Shown one piece after another: positions 1 through 7,130 of a DNA stretch of 13,450 bases. This DNA comes from an uncultured Megamonas sp. (GTDB lineage: Bacteria > Bacillota_C > Negativicutes > Selenomonadales > Selenomonadaceae): the NCBI GenBank assembly GCA_900556715.1, contig USPM01000021.1, positions 1-13,450 of the forward strand. Reading direction: 5' to 3'. The position numbers and the translations under genes are program-made. The notes below the pieces were generated by a model. It worked only from the letters and a program-made list of their open reading frames with translations, did no database searches and had not been told where the DNA came from. The stretch's first letter is position 1. Every line of letters starts with the position of its first letter.

Positions 1-1564
1 TTAAACAATAACATAATATCTTTCTAAAAAATGTATAAAATTTACTTTGATATGGGTCTACATTTCCCTTTTCATCTTTTTTTACTTTAACTTTAATTAT
101 TTTATAACCATATAATGGAGCTACCATTACAGATACAATCCACGATAAAATCAAAGCTATGGCAATTACAGGGAATAACGCACTACAAAATTCAGATGCT
201 AATCCATCGGCAAAAGCTACAGGTATAAAGCCTGCACAAGTAATTAATGTACCGCTAAGCATTGGCATAGCTGTCGCTTTATACGCATAACAAGCAGCAC
301 TAAATCTATCTAAGCCTTCTTCAAGTTTTACACTCATCATTTCTACAGCAATAATAGCATCATCAACTAATAAGCCTAAAGAAATAATCAACGCTCCCAA
401 AGAAACCTTATGCAAATCTATACCCAAAGCTTCCATAGCAACAAATACGCCTAAAATAACAAGAGGTATACAACCTGCAACTACCATACCTGTTCTGAGT
501 CCTAAACTCAAAAAACTGACTGCCAATACGATGATAATTGCTTCTCGCAGGGAACCTACGAATTCATCTATTGAGTCTTTTACCACTTGAGGCTGATTAG
601 ATACTTGATTTATCTCTAAACCTGTAGGTATATATTTTTGCACTTCTTCAATAGTATTTTGTAGATTATCACCTAGAGTTAAAATATTACCTCCAGCTTC
701 CATAGAAACAGCAAGACCTATAGCTGGTTTTCCATTATAGAACATCTTTGGTTCTGCTGGTTCTACATATCTACGTTCTACTTTGGCTATATCTGCCAAA
801 CGCAAAATTTTACCCCCAGCATTGATAGGCATTTCTTTGAGCATATCTACATCAGCGAATTGACCACTTAAACGTAAATATACATTATCCGTCTGAGTTT
901 CAATCATGCCCGCAGGTGTCATTTGTTGTTGAGTCTGCACTGCTTGCATGATATCTTGAGGACTAATACCCAATTCAGAAAGTTTATCTAATGAAGCTTC
1001 TATATATATTTTTTCAGGCTGTTCACCTACAAGTTCTACTTTGCTGACATTATCCACAGTCAATAAGATACGTCTTATTTTTTCTGCCTTTTCACGCATT
1101 TCTTCATAAGAATAACCATCACCTGTGATAGCATATATAGAACCATATACATCATCAAATCGGTCATTATAATATGGCCCATAAACGCCTTCTGGTAAAT
1201 CCTTTTTTATGTCATCAACCATATTGCGAACTTCAAGCCATGTCGGTCGTATCTTATCATTATCTATATCATCACGTAAATTTACATAGATAACAGCTTC
1301 GCCTGAACGCGAAAAACTTTTTACATAATCAAGACCTGGTGTATCTTGCAATTTTTTCTCAATCTTATCTGTAACTTGTTCTTCCATCTGTGAAGCTGTC
1401 GCTCCTGGCCAAGCTACAGATACTACCATTTGTCTAATCGTAAATGAAGGATCTTCCATTCGTCCCAATTTCGTATAAGAAAAAATTCCTGCAAAAAAAA
1501 TCACAACGATAAAGTACCAGACTAGATTTTTATTTTTTAATGATACTTCTGTTAAATTTCTCAT
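1..1564 (-). CDS. RND-family efflux transporter, N-terminal half (partial, runs off the left edge)
   Basis: Inner-membrane proton-driven pump of the AcrB/MexB superfamily, exporting substrates through a periplasmic adaptor and an outer-membrane channel. The reading frame is open from ATG at 1564 to the window edge, giving 521 residues; full-length members are about 1,000 or more, so roughly half is present. A first membrane segment lies at residues 14-30, followed by a large periplasmic loop, then a cluster of membrane helices from about 340. The TM4 motif GLLVDDAI (397-404) carries the acidic pair D401/D402 used for proton relay in the family. The ATG overlaps the adaptor's stop as ATGA, so the two are translationally coupled. 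The divergent sequence and single adaptor fit a general multidrug-type (HAE) pump rather than a metal pump, but the substrate cannot be read from the sequence. No outer-membrane channel gene is visible in the window. Confidence 0.93.
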   Translation of the reverse strand, partial: MRNLTEVSLKNKNLVWYFIVVIFFAGIFSYTKLGRMEDPSFTIRQMVVSVAWPGATASQMEEQVTDKIEKKLQDTPGLDYVKSFSRSGEAVIYVNLRDDIDNDKIRPTWLEVRNMVDDIKKDLPEGVYGPYYNDRFDDVYGSIYAITGDGYSYEEMREKAEKIRRILLTVDNVSKVELVGEQPEKIYIEASLDKLSELGISPQDIMQAVQTQQQMTPAGMIETQTDNVYLRLSGQFADVDMLKEMPINAGGKILRLADIAKVERRYVEPAEPKMFYNGKPAIGLAVSMEAGGNILTLGDNLQNTIEEVQKYIPTGLEINQVSNQPQVVKDSIDEFVGSLREAIIIVLAVSFLSLGLRTGMVVAGCIPLVILGVFVAMEALGIDLHKVSLGALIISLGLLVDDAIIAVEMMSVKLEEGLDRFSAACYAYKATAMPMLSGTLITCAGFIPVAFADGLASEFCSALFPVIAIALILSWIVSVMVAPLYGYKIIKVKVKKDEKGNVDPYQSKFYTFFRKILCYCL

Positions 1565-2643
1565 AAAGTATCACCATCCGCTAATTTTACTGATTGCCCT
1601 TCATAAAGTTTATGCACACCGGCTGTTACTACTACATCACCTTTATTTAATCCACTGACAATCACATCATTTTTTCCCAAAGATATTACATTTATATCTT
1701 TTAATTCCACACAAGAAGCATCATTGACGATCCAAACTTGAGTTTTATTTTCCACTTGATACAATGCACTCAATGGCAAACTAATATTTGTATCACCATT
1801 ATTTGCTCCTGTAAATATAACATTTGCAGTCATACCTAATTGAATATCAGATGGAGGATTTACAAGGCTAATTCTAACTTTATAAGTCTTTGCTACGGCA
1901 TCAGCTATCGGTGATATTTCTCTAACTACACCTTGAACAGTAGTGCCTTTTAAAGCCCAAAAATCAACTGTCGCATTTTGACCTATGCTTATATCTTGAA
2001 TTTTATTTTCAGGAATGGATATTTCAATCTCTCTTTCTCCATCTTGAATAAGCACAGCTACAGTCTGACCTGCACTTACGACTTGACCAGTTTCACCACT
2101 TACACTAGAAATAACACCATTTGCATTTGCGACTAATTGTGTATAACCCAAAGAATTATACCCTTGTGTCGCTTGAGCTACGGCTTGATTATATGCTGAT
2201 AAAGCACTATCATATGCATTTTGATATTGGTCTAAAGATTGAGCACTAACCGCATTAGCTGCATATAACTGTTCATATCTAGCAAGATTAGATTGTGCTA
2301 AATTCAATTGCGATTTAGCAGCCTCTACTTGAGCATCATAAGCATTTACACTCTGTCTAATATCTTTGTCATCAATGACCATCAAGACATCTCCTGCTGA
2401 TACTCTATCTCCTAAATTTATATTTCTAGATAATATTTTTCCACTAACTTGAAAAGCTAAATTAGTTTCATAACGACCTTTAACTACACCTGCATAATTA
2501 TCTTCATTACTACTTGCACCATAATCAATTGTCTGTGTTTTTACATAAACAGTGTTATCCACAACTTGTTCATTTTTTCCACAACCTGTGCATAAATATA
2601 AAGATAATAACAAACATAGCACAAAAAATATTTTCTTCATCAT
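1561..2643 (-). CDS. RND efflux periplasmic adaptor (HlyD/membrane fusion protein family)
   Basis: Periplasmic adaptor that should link the downstream RND pump to an outer-membrane channel. The 360-residue protein has a hydrophobic signal segment (residues 5-20) ending in CTGC with Cys21, which looks like a lipoprotein site, although the -3 residue is Cys rather than the usual Leu/Val/Ile. A split lipoyl-like domain flanks an alpha-helical hairpin: first half about 62-92, coiled coil about 98-160 rich in Ala and Gln, second half about 170-200 (GVISSVSGETGQVVSAGQ). Beta-barrel and membrane-proximal regions follow. Two consecutive ATGs exist (2643 and 2640). AAGGAGGG at 2648-2655 lies only 4 nt from the first and 7 nt from the second, so the second Met may be the true start. 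The gene is preceded by a promoter with an operator palindrome, consistent with control by the neighbouring TetR protein. Confidence 0.92.
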   Translation of the reverse strand: MMKKIFFVLCLLLSLYLCTGCGKNEQVVDNTVYVKTQTIDYGASSNEDNYAGVVKGRYETNLAFQVSGKILSRNINLGDRVSAGDVLMVIDDKDIRQSVNAYDAQVEAAKSQLNLAQSNLARYEQLYAANAVSAQSLDQYQNAYDSALSAYNQAVAQATQGYNSLGYTQLVANANGVISSVSGETGQVVSAGQTVAVLIQDGEREIEISIPENKIQDISIGQNATVDFWALKGTTVQGVVREISPIADAVAKTYKVRISLVNPPSDIQLGMTANVIFTGANNGDTNISLPLSALYQVENKTQVWIVNDASCVELKDINVISLGKNDVIVSGLNKGDVVVTAGVHKLYEGQSVKLADGDTL

Positions 2644-2739
2644 AAATCCCTCCTTCTATATTCATTTCCATTTTATTCATCACTTATATAATATCAGAAA
2701 AATCCTAATATAATAACAAATTTTATCATATCACCTCAA

Positions 2740-2757
2740 GAATGAATAAATTCATTC
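2740..2757. promoter_or_regulatory. Candidate TetR operator in front of the efflux operon
   Basis: GAATGAATAAATTCATTC is a perfect inverted repeat with 8-bp arms around a 2-bp AA centre. It begins at the predicted transcription start of the adaptor-pump operon, where a bound repressor would block initiation. Its 12-bp core differs by a single base from a palindrome in front of tetR (3511-3522). Binding by the adjacent regulator is inferred. Confidence 0.7.
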
Positions 2758-2763
2758 ATTTAA

Positions 2764-2792
2764 ATATTACTACAAATAAACTATACCGTCAA
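2764..2792 (-). promoter_or_regulatory. Predicted promoter of the adaptor-RND operon
   Basis: Reading on the minus strand, TTGACG (2792-2787) and TAATAT (2769-2764) are separated by exactly 17 nt, close to the sigma-A/sigma-70 consensus. Transcription would start near 2757, at the edge of the operator palindrome, leaving a leader of about 110 nt before the adaptor gene. Confidence 0.6.
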
Positions 2793-2795
2793 ATA

Positions 2796-2835
2796 AAAAA
2801 ACTAAGTGTTGATATAATATAACACTTAGTTTTTT
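2796..2835 (-). terminator. Rho-independent terminator after tetR, bidirectional in form
   Basis: ACTAAGTGTT (2801-2810) pairs perfectly with AACACTTAGT (2821-2830) around a 10-nt loop; runs of A on the left and T on the right extend the stem and supply a U-tract in either direction. It lies 10 bp past the tetR stop codon and immediately upstream of the efflux promoter, insulating the two transcription units. Confidence 0.85.
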
Positions 2836-2845
2836 ACATCTATAT

Positions 2846-3478
2846 CTATAAAATGTTTTCCCAACCTTCACCTAGTAATTCAGGCTCTTTTATATTTAAA
2901 ATCAATACTAAATTTATCTTTAAATACTTTAAAAAAGACTTAATATAATTCTTTATATCTTGCTTAGGCATTTCTTCATGAAAAGTATGTACCAAACCAA
3001 AAATAAAAATCTTAGTCGTTTTTTCTATATCATGACAATTAAATATCTTTTCTTCATTACCTTGCTTAATTATCGGTATAATCACTTCTATAATCTGTCT
3101 GGAAATACTATCTAATCTATCTGCACGTAAGGCACTTACTTCACTATTAGCTTCAAACTCACCATGTTTGATAATATATTGAAAAAGTCTTTTTATCGTA
3201 ACATTAAATTTATCAATTGCTTTCATATTTTCAGGAAAAGGTTGTCTTATTTGAATTAAAATCTGCTGTGCATAAAATTCAGCAGTTGCTGTGAATATCT
3301 CCGCTTTAGATTTAAAATAACGATAACATAATCCTTGAGATATATTTAAATATTTAGCAATATCTTGTATAGTTGTATGCTCATATCCCTTTTGGGAAAA
3401 TAAATGTAAGGCTGCTTCTATGATTTCTTGTTTTCTCTCTTCTGGGTCTTTAATAATTCTTACACGAGAATTACTCAT
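2846..3478 (-). CDS. TetR/AcrR-family transcriptional regulator
   Basis: Probable repressor of the neighbouring efflux operon and of itself. Residues about 13-59 form the N-terminal TetR helix-turn-helix domain (KQEIIEAALHLFSQKGYEHT, then TTIQDIAKYLNISQGLCYRY with the usual YRYFKSKAEIF end). The remaining 150 or so residues are a helical ligand-binding and dimerisation domain with no recognisable signature. I place the start at ATG 3478 (210 residues). An upstream in-frame GTG at 3487 falls within the ribosome binding site AAGGTGG (3484-3490) and would need initiation inside it. Typical size for the family. The adjacent efflux genes and two matching palindromes support local regulation; the inducer is unknown. 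Confidence 0.92.
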   Translation of the reverse strand: MSNSRVRIIKDPEERKQEIIEAALHLFSQKGYEHTTIQDIAKYLNISQGLCYRYFKSKAEIFTATAEFYAQQILIQIRQPFPENMKAIDKFNVTIKRLFQYIIKHGEFEANSEVSALRADRLDSISRQIIEVIIPIIKQGNEEKIFNCHDIEKTTKIFIFGLVHTFHEEMPKQDIKNYIKSFLKYLKINLVLILNIKEPELLGEGWENIL

Positions 3479-3510
3479 TATCTCCACCTTTACCTTTCCT
3501 AAATATAAAT

Positions 3511-3551
3511 TGAATTAATTCATTATTTATCATTTTTATTTATTTTGTCAA
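3511..3551 (-). promoter_or_regulatory. tetR promoter with overlapping operator
   Basis: On the minus strand a perfect TTGACA (3551-3546) is followed after 18 nt by AATAAT (3527-3522), 5 of 6 bases matching the -10 consensus. The perfect 12-bp palindrome TGAATTAATTCA (3511-3522) abuts the -10 and covers the start site. It matches the core of the efflux operator at 11 of 12 positions, so autorepression is the natural reading. Confidence 0.68.
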
Positions 3552-3552
3552 T

Positions 3553-3590
3553 AAAAAAACCCTGATAACAATTTATCTCTGTTATCAGGG
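3553..3590 (-). terminator. Rho-independent terminator of the biotin carboxylase gene
   Basis: CCCTGATAACA (3560-3570) and TGTTATCAGGG (3580-3590) form a perfect 11-bp stem with a 9-nt loop. Read on the minus strand the stem is followed by seven U residues (3559-3553). It lies about 30 bp past the carboxylase stop codon. Confidence 0.92.
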
Positions 3591-3619
3591 CTAGGTATAT
3601 TACTATATATTTTTATAAA

Positions 3620-5044
3620 TTAAGCATAATACATACTTGCATTTATAGCATTAATAATTTCTTTTTCAGTTTTAGCTGTCTTAGAAGCTTTCAACTGTGC
3701 AGGTGTCATTGGTTGTACATATTTAGAGAAATGATTTCTAATAAATCTTGTATCAATATCACCTGTGCAGAAATATTCATTTTTCAAAATACGTTGATGA
3801 AGTGGTATTGTTGTTTTGATGCCACCAACTTTAAATTCATTTAAAGCACGACGCATAATTTTAATAGCATCACCGCGAGTACGTCCGCGTACTACGATTT
3901 TTGCAATCAAAGAATCATAATATGGAGATATGGAAAGGCCTGCACAAACACCACTATCTACACGAACACGAGGTCCACCAGGTTCTAAGAAGAAATCAAT
4001 TTTTCCTGGAGATGGCATGAAGTTATTATCTGGGTCTTCAGCATTGATACGACATTCAATAGCATGACCTGTGAATTTTACATCTTCTTGTTGTAAGTCT
4101 AAAGATTCACCAGCTGCTATGCGAATTTGTGTACGCACAAGGTCAATACCTGTAACAGCTTCTGTTACACCATGTTCTACTTGAATACGTGGATTGATTT
4201 CCATGAAATTAAACTGATTTGTTTTCAAATCAAGTAAAAATTCTACAGTACCAATATTATTGTAGTGAACACTTTTTGCTGCTTTAATAGCTAAAGCACC
4301 AACTTCGGCACGACGGTCTGGAGTTAAAGCAATAGAAGGAGATTCTTCTAATAATTTCTGATTACGACGTTGTAAAGAGCATTCACGTTCACCTAAATGA
4401 ATAACATGACCATAATTATCAGCTACAATCTGTACTTCAATATGACGAGAATGTTCAATATAATGTTCAAAATAATATTTTACTTTATTTATATCAATGA
4501 TAGTTAAGATATTTCTTAAATCATCTTCGCTGTTAGCGATAAGCATACCCTTACCACCACCACCAGCTACTGGTTTTAAAATAATAGGATAGCCTACATC
4601 TTTTGCTTGTTCAACAGCATCTTCTACGCTAGTCAATGGAGTACTACCTTTTGACATTGGAATACCTGATGGTATCATTGCAGCTCTAGCTTCATCTTTA
4701 TCGCCAACTTTACGAATAGTATCTGCCCATGGACCAATCCATGTCATTCCAGCTTTAGTTACCATTTCTGCAAAATCAGCATCTTCGGATAAAAATCCAT
4801 ATCCTGGATGAACGGCATCTGCTTCTGTTCTTTCAGCAGCTTCCATCAAAGCATCAATATTTAAATAACTTTCACTAGCATCAGCTGGACCAATATTATA
4901 ACTATAATCTGCTAATCTTACATGCATTGCATCTGCATCTTCATCAGAATAAACAGCTACAGTTTCTATACCCATTTCTTGACAAGCACGTATGATACGT
5001 ACTGCTATTTCACCACGATTAGCAATTAAGACTCTTTTAAACAT
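3620..5044 (-). CDS. accC: Biotin carboxylase subunit (acetyl-CoA or pyruvate carboxylase type)
   Basis: ATP-dependent carboxylation of the biotin cofactor on a carrier protein, the first half-reaction of biotin-dependent carboxylases. The 474 residues contain the N-terminal fold (ANRGEIAVRIIRACQE, 8-23), HPGYGFLSE (79-87), the ATP-grasp glycine loop GGGGKGM (161-167), CSLQRRNQK (222-230) and the catalytic region EINPRIQVEH (282-291), then the C-terminal biotin carboxylase domain. Length exceeds the common AccC (about 450) by a 30-residue tail after about 440. The catalytic loop reads NPR rather than the NTR of typical AccC, and NPR is common in pyruvate carboxylases. HG replaces the usual HP/HT before VTE. 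No carrier protein or carboxyltransferase gene adjoins it, so the partner enzyme cannot be decided; the accC symbol is a family-level label. AGGAGG lies 9 nt before ATG. It is transcribed alone, with its own promoter region and terminator. Confidence 0.88.
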   Translation of the reverse strand: MFKRVLIANRGEIAVRIIRACQEMGIETVAVYSDEDADAMHVRLADYSYNIGPADASESYLNIDALMEAAERTEADAVHPGYGFLSEDADFAEMVTKAGMTWIGPWADTIRKVGDKDEARAAMIPSGIPMSKGSTPLTSVEDAVEQAKDVGYPIILKPVAGGGGKGMLIANSEDDLRNILTIIDINKVKYYFEHYIEHSRHIEVQIVADNYGHVIHLGERECSLQRRNQKLLEESPSIALTPDRRAEVGALAIKAAKSVHYNNIGTVEFLLDLKTNQFNFMEINPRIQVEHGVTEAVTGIDLVRTQIRIAAGESLDLQQEDVKFTGHAIECRINAEDPDNNFMPSPGKIDFFLEPGGPRVRVDSGVCAGLSISPYYDSLIAKIVVRGRTRGDAIKIMRRALNEFKVGGIKTTIPLHQRILKNEYFCTGDIDTRFIRNHFSKYVQPMTPAQLKASKTAKTEKEIINAINASMYYA

Positions 5045-5167
5045 TTATTATGACCTCCTATAAGCCAATCTTATCATTTCATTGGTTCTCTTTATACTAA
5101 ATACTATTATAAAAGAGCCTTCTTAGTAAATTTAAATATAAATGTTATGGCAATCGGCTCATCTTTA

Positions 5168-5200
5168 ATAAAATCTATAACTTTTTGTTATAGATTTTAT
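5168..5200 (-). other. Hairpin in the predicted accC leader
   Basis: ATAAAATCTATAAC (5168-5181) and GTTATAGATTTTAT (5187-5200) are perfect 14-bp inverted arms around a TTTTT loop (AAAAA in the transcript of the minus strand). No U-tract follows on either strand, so it is not a standard terminator. If transcription starts near 5217, it forms close to the 5' end of the carboxylase mRNA and may stabilise or regulate it. An alternative is a protein-binding palindrome. Confidence 0.55.
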
Positions 5201-5223
5201 ACATATATTACATAACTAAAATT

Positions 5224-5251
5224 ATTATATCATAATAAAACAAAATATCAA
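5224..5251 (-). promoter_or_regulatory. Candidate promoter of the biotin carboxylase gene
   Basis: On the minus strand TTGATA (5251-5246) and TATAAT (5229-5224) are spaced by 16 nt. This would give a leader of about 170 nt. A second perfect TATAAT (5111-5106) closer to the gene lacks a good -35 element and is the alternative. Confidence 0.45.
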
Positions 5252-5302
5252 TGAAAAAATATATGTATATATGTATACAATATTTTTAGTCAAAAGTACT
5301 TA

Positions 5303-5331
5303 TTGACAGGCTTATAAAGATATTTCAAAAT
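5303..5331 (+). promoter_or_regulatory. Candidate promoter of the PHP hydrolase gene
   Basis: A perfect TTGACA (5303-5308) is followed after 17 nt by CAAAAT (5326-5331), which matches the -10 consensus at only 4 of 6 positions. The start site would be near 5338, giving a very short leader before ATG at 5365. Confidence 0.4.
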
Positions 5332-5364
5332 AAAACTATATTATAAGGAAAGAAGGACTTACAA

Positions 5365-6072
5365 ATGATTGATATCTTAGATGTCCACACCCACACAATC
5401 GCTAGTGGTCATGCTTATAGCACACTTCAAGAAATGATTGATAGTGCAAAAACTAAAGGTCTAAAATTATTGGGAATTACAGAACATACAAATAAAATGC
5501 CTGGAACTTGTTCTGAAATATATTTTTACAATTTTAAAGTTATCCCTAGAAAACAAGATGACCTACTAATTCGCATGGGTGCTGAAATCAATATTATAGA
5601 TTATGATGGAACTATGGATTTATCCACAAAAGCATTCAGTAAAATAGACTACGGTATTGCTAGTCTTCATGATATATGTATAAAACCTGGTAGCCAAGAA
5701 GAAAATACATCTGCCATAATCAATGCTATGAAACATGATAAAATAAAGATTATAGGTCATCCTGATAATGGCTATTATCCTGTTGATTATGAAAAACTCG
5801 CTCTTGCTGCTAAAGAATATAATGTTCTTTTAGAACTCAACAATAGCTCTGTACGACCTGATGGTGAACGATTAAATTCTCGTGAAAATATGAAAATCTT
5901 ACTAAAATATTGTGCACAACATCAAACTAATTTAATTATCAACAGTGATGCTCATATCGCAAATGATGTTGGAAATCATAAATATGTACATCAAATTTTA
6001 ACTGAAGTGAATTTTCCATCCACATTAATTGTGAATACATCTGTGGATAAATTTAAAAAATTTATTGATTAA
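5365..6072 (+). CDS. PHP-domain metal-dependent phosphatase, YcdX-like
   Basis: Predicted hydrolase of the polymerase-and-histidinol-phosphatase (PHP) superfamily, a small TIM-barrel-like fold with a multinuclear metal site. All expected metal ligands can be placed: HTH (H8, H10), H16, EH (E40, H41), GAE (E74), LHD (H102), GHPDNG (H132) and SDAH (D195, H197). Length (235 residues) and motif spacing match the E. coli YcdX phosphatase group, rather than the PHP domain of DNA polymerase III or histidinol phosphatase proper. The physiological substrate is unknown. AAGGA at 5353-5357 precedes ATG. It is the only plus-strand gene left of dnaA, lies head-on to the inferred direction of replication, and converges on dciA. 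Two perfect DnaA boxes lie within its coding sequence (5620-5628 and 6042-6050). Confidence 0.88.
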   Translation: MIDILDVHTHTIASGHAYSTLQEMIDSAKTKGLKLLGITEHTNKMPGTCSEIYFYNFKVIPRKQDDLLIRMGAEINIIDYDGTMDLSTKAFSKIDYGIASLHDICIKPGSQEENTSAIINAMKHDKIKIIGHPDNGYYPVDYEKLALAAKEYNVLLELNNSSVRPDGERLNSRENMKILLKYCAQHQTNLIINSDAHIANDVGNHKYVHQILTEVNFPSTLIVNTSVDKFKKFID

Positions 6073-6142
6073 TCATAAAAAATAGATAAAAAACATCTGT
6101 TTATCCACAAAAATATATATCATCTTGTGGATAAGTGGATAA
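6042..6142. other. DnaA-box cluster distant from dnaA
   Basis: Three perfect TTATCCACA boxes occur within 93 bp: 6042-6050 (minus), 6101-6109 (plus) and 6126-6134 (minus), plus a one-mismatch box at 6134-6142 (minus). The 6101 and 6126 boxes form an inverted pair with 10-bp arms (TTATCCACAA / TTGTGGATAA) separated by 14 A/T-rich bases. Another perfect box is at 5620-5628. DnaA binding is well known for this sequence; a role here, such as titration or origin extension, is inferred. Confidence 0.75.
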
Positions 6143-6146
6143 ATAG

Positions 6147-6188
6147 AAAAAGATGTGTATATCTTTATAGAGATATACACATCTTTTT
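6147..6188. terminator. Bidirectional terminator between the PHP gene and dciA
   Basis: An 18-bp perfect inverted repeat (6147-6164 with 6171-6188) surrounds the 6-nt loop TTATAG. The core GATGTGTATATCT is flanked by A5 on one side and T6 on the other, so each strand's transcript ends in a U-run. It serves the two convergent genes and touches the dciA stop codon (6190-6188). Confidence 0.9.
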
Positions 6189-7087
6189 TATTTTCTCTTC
6201 ACTTTTATTTTATTATTATCCCAAAAAGCCATGTCAAAACGTAATTTATTTAATGTATCTTTTATTATATATTCATTTAATTTTTCTGGAGAAATAGCTT
6301 TATATAGCATAACTAATTTTATAGCTTCCACACTAGTATAATCATCGGGGGATAATTTACTTGCTATCATTTGAATTAATTTATCACGTATTTTTTTTAC
6401 CATATTCATATTACAATCTACATATTGTGATATATCTTGATAATTAGCCCATGGCATTTCTTCAAATATTTCAATTATAGTAGCTTCTTTTTCTTCTTTT
6501 ATTTCTCGCAGACAATTAAAACAAATAGGTTTTTCTTTTGGCGTTAATCTGCCACATCGCTCACAGGCTATCCACCCGTAATCTTTTTTTAATCTTGTTA
6601 ATTGTATACTTTTTAAATAAATCGTTTTTAATTTTTGCCTTAATTTTTCATCTTCTATTTGTTGAACTTTAGTATCTGCTAATATTAAATCCTCATCTGT
6701 TATTGGGACTCTTCGTACATACTTTCCTAAATCAATTTTTCTTTCTAAAACAGATGAATAATTATCTATTTTTTTCTTTCTTAATCTAGTAAATTGTATA
6801 TCTTTAACAAATTTATATCCTAAAAAATCATTTATTTTTTCAATGATTTCTATCTTTAAATATTGAAAATTATTTGCCCATACAGACGAATTTGCATATA
6901 CATATAATACACCAAAATTTATTTCTTGAGGGGATATATGTTTTTCTATTTCCTTGCCTACTATATCCCCCCATTTATAAAAAATTTGGTTTTTCTTATA
7001 CTCTTTTAAAAGACCTAGATTTTTCATTGTTTTAGGAATTATTGTATTTCCAGTCTCAAATAAATTATTTGAATATGCTCTTTTCAT
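6188..7087 (-). CDS. dciA: DciA-like (DUF721) protein with zinc-ribbon-like segment
   Basis: Residues about 15-100 match the DUF721/DciA fold: YKWGDIVGKEIEKH (37-50), then a strand region and the conserved VWANNFQYLKIEIIEKINDF (69-88). DciA proteins load or support the replicative helicase DnaB in bacteria lacking DnaC/DnaI. This one is long (299 residues). After a charged linker it has C175-x2-C178 and C189-x2-C192 (CERCGRLTPKEKPICFNC), a probable zinc-binding ribbon, then a helical C-terminal part (about 205-299) with a possible HTH at 214-240. Its position as last gene of the dnaN-recF cluster supports a replication role. The start at ATG 7087 has no visible Shine-Dalgarno sequence; the 43-nt gap from recF contains none. 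Assignment to DciA is strong by motif and context; the C-terminal function is unknown. Confidence 0.8.
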   Translation of the reverse strand: MKRAYSNNLFETGNTIIPKTMKNLGLLKEYKKNQIFYKWGDIVGKEIEKHISPQEINFGVLYVYANSSVWANNFQYLKIEIIEKINDFLGYKFVKDIQFTRLRKKKIDNYSSVLERKIDLGKYVRRVPITDEDLILADTKVQQIEDEKLRQKLKTIYLKSIQLTRLKKDYGWIACERCGRLTPKEKPICFNCLREIKEEKEATIIEIFEEMPWANYQDISQYVDCNMNMVKKIRDKLIQMIASKLSPDDYTSVEAIKLVMLYKAISPEKLNEYIIKDTLNKLRFDMAFWDNNKIKVKRK

Positions 7088-7130
7088 ATTATTAATTCAT
7101 ATAATAAATAATACTATATGCCTTTCTCAT

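Larger units (their letters stand above)
5045..5364. other. Divergent intergenic region between the carboxylase and PHP genes
   Basis: This 320-bp gap holds no convincing gene. It contains promoter candidates for both flanking genes, a perfect 14-bp-arm hairpin (5168-5200), weaker repeats GGCTC/GAGCC (5156-5160 with 5115-5119) and CCAAT/ATTGG (5065-5069 with 5081-5085), and an A/T-only nested palindrome around 5255-5287. No DnaA boxes were seen here. Confidence 0.7.

Noticed and set aside
2710..2739. Alternative efflux promoter TTGAGG-18-TATTAT
   Set aside because: Weaker than TTGACG-17-TAATAT at 2764-2792, which also places the operator precisely at the start site.
5254..5287. Nested A/T-only palindrome that might be a terminator or operator
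   Set aside because: Composition alone produces such repeats easily in this A/T-rich gap; there is no G/C stem and no clear function.
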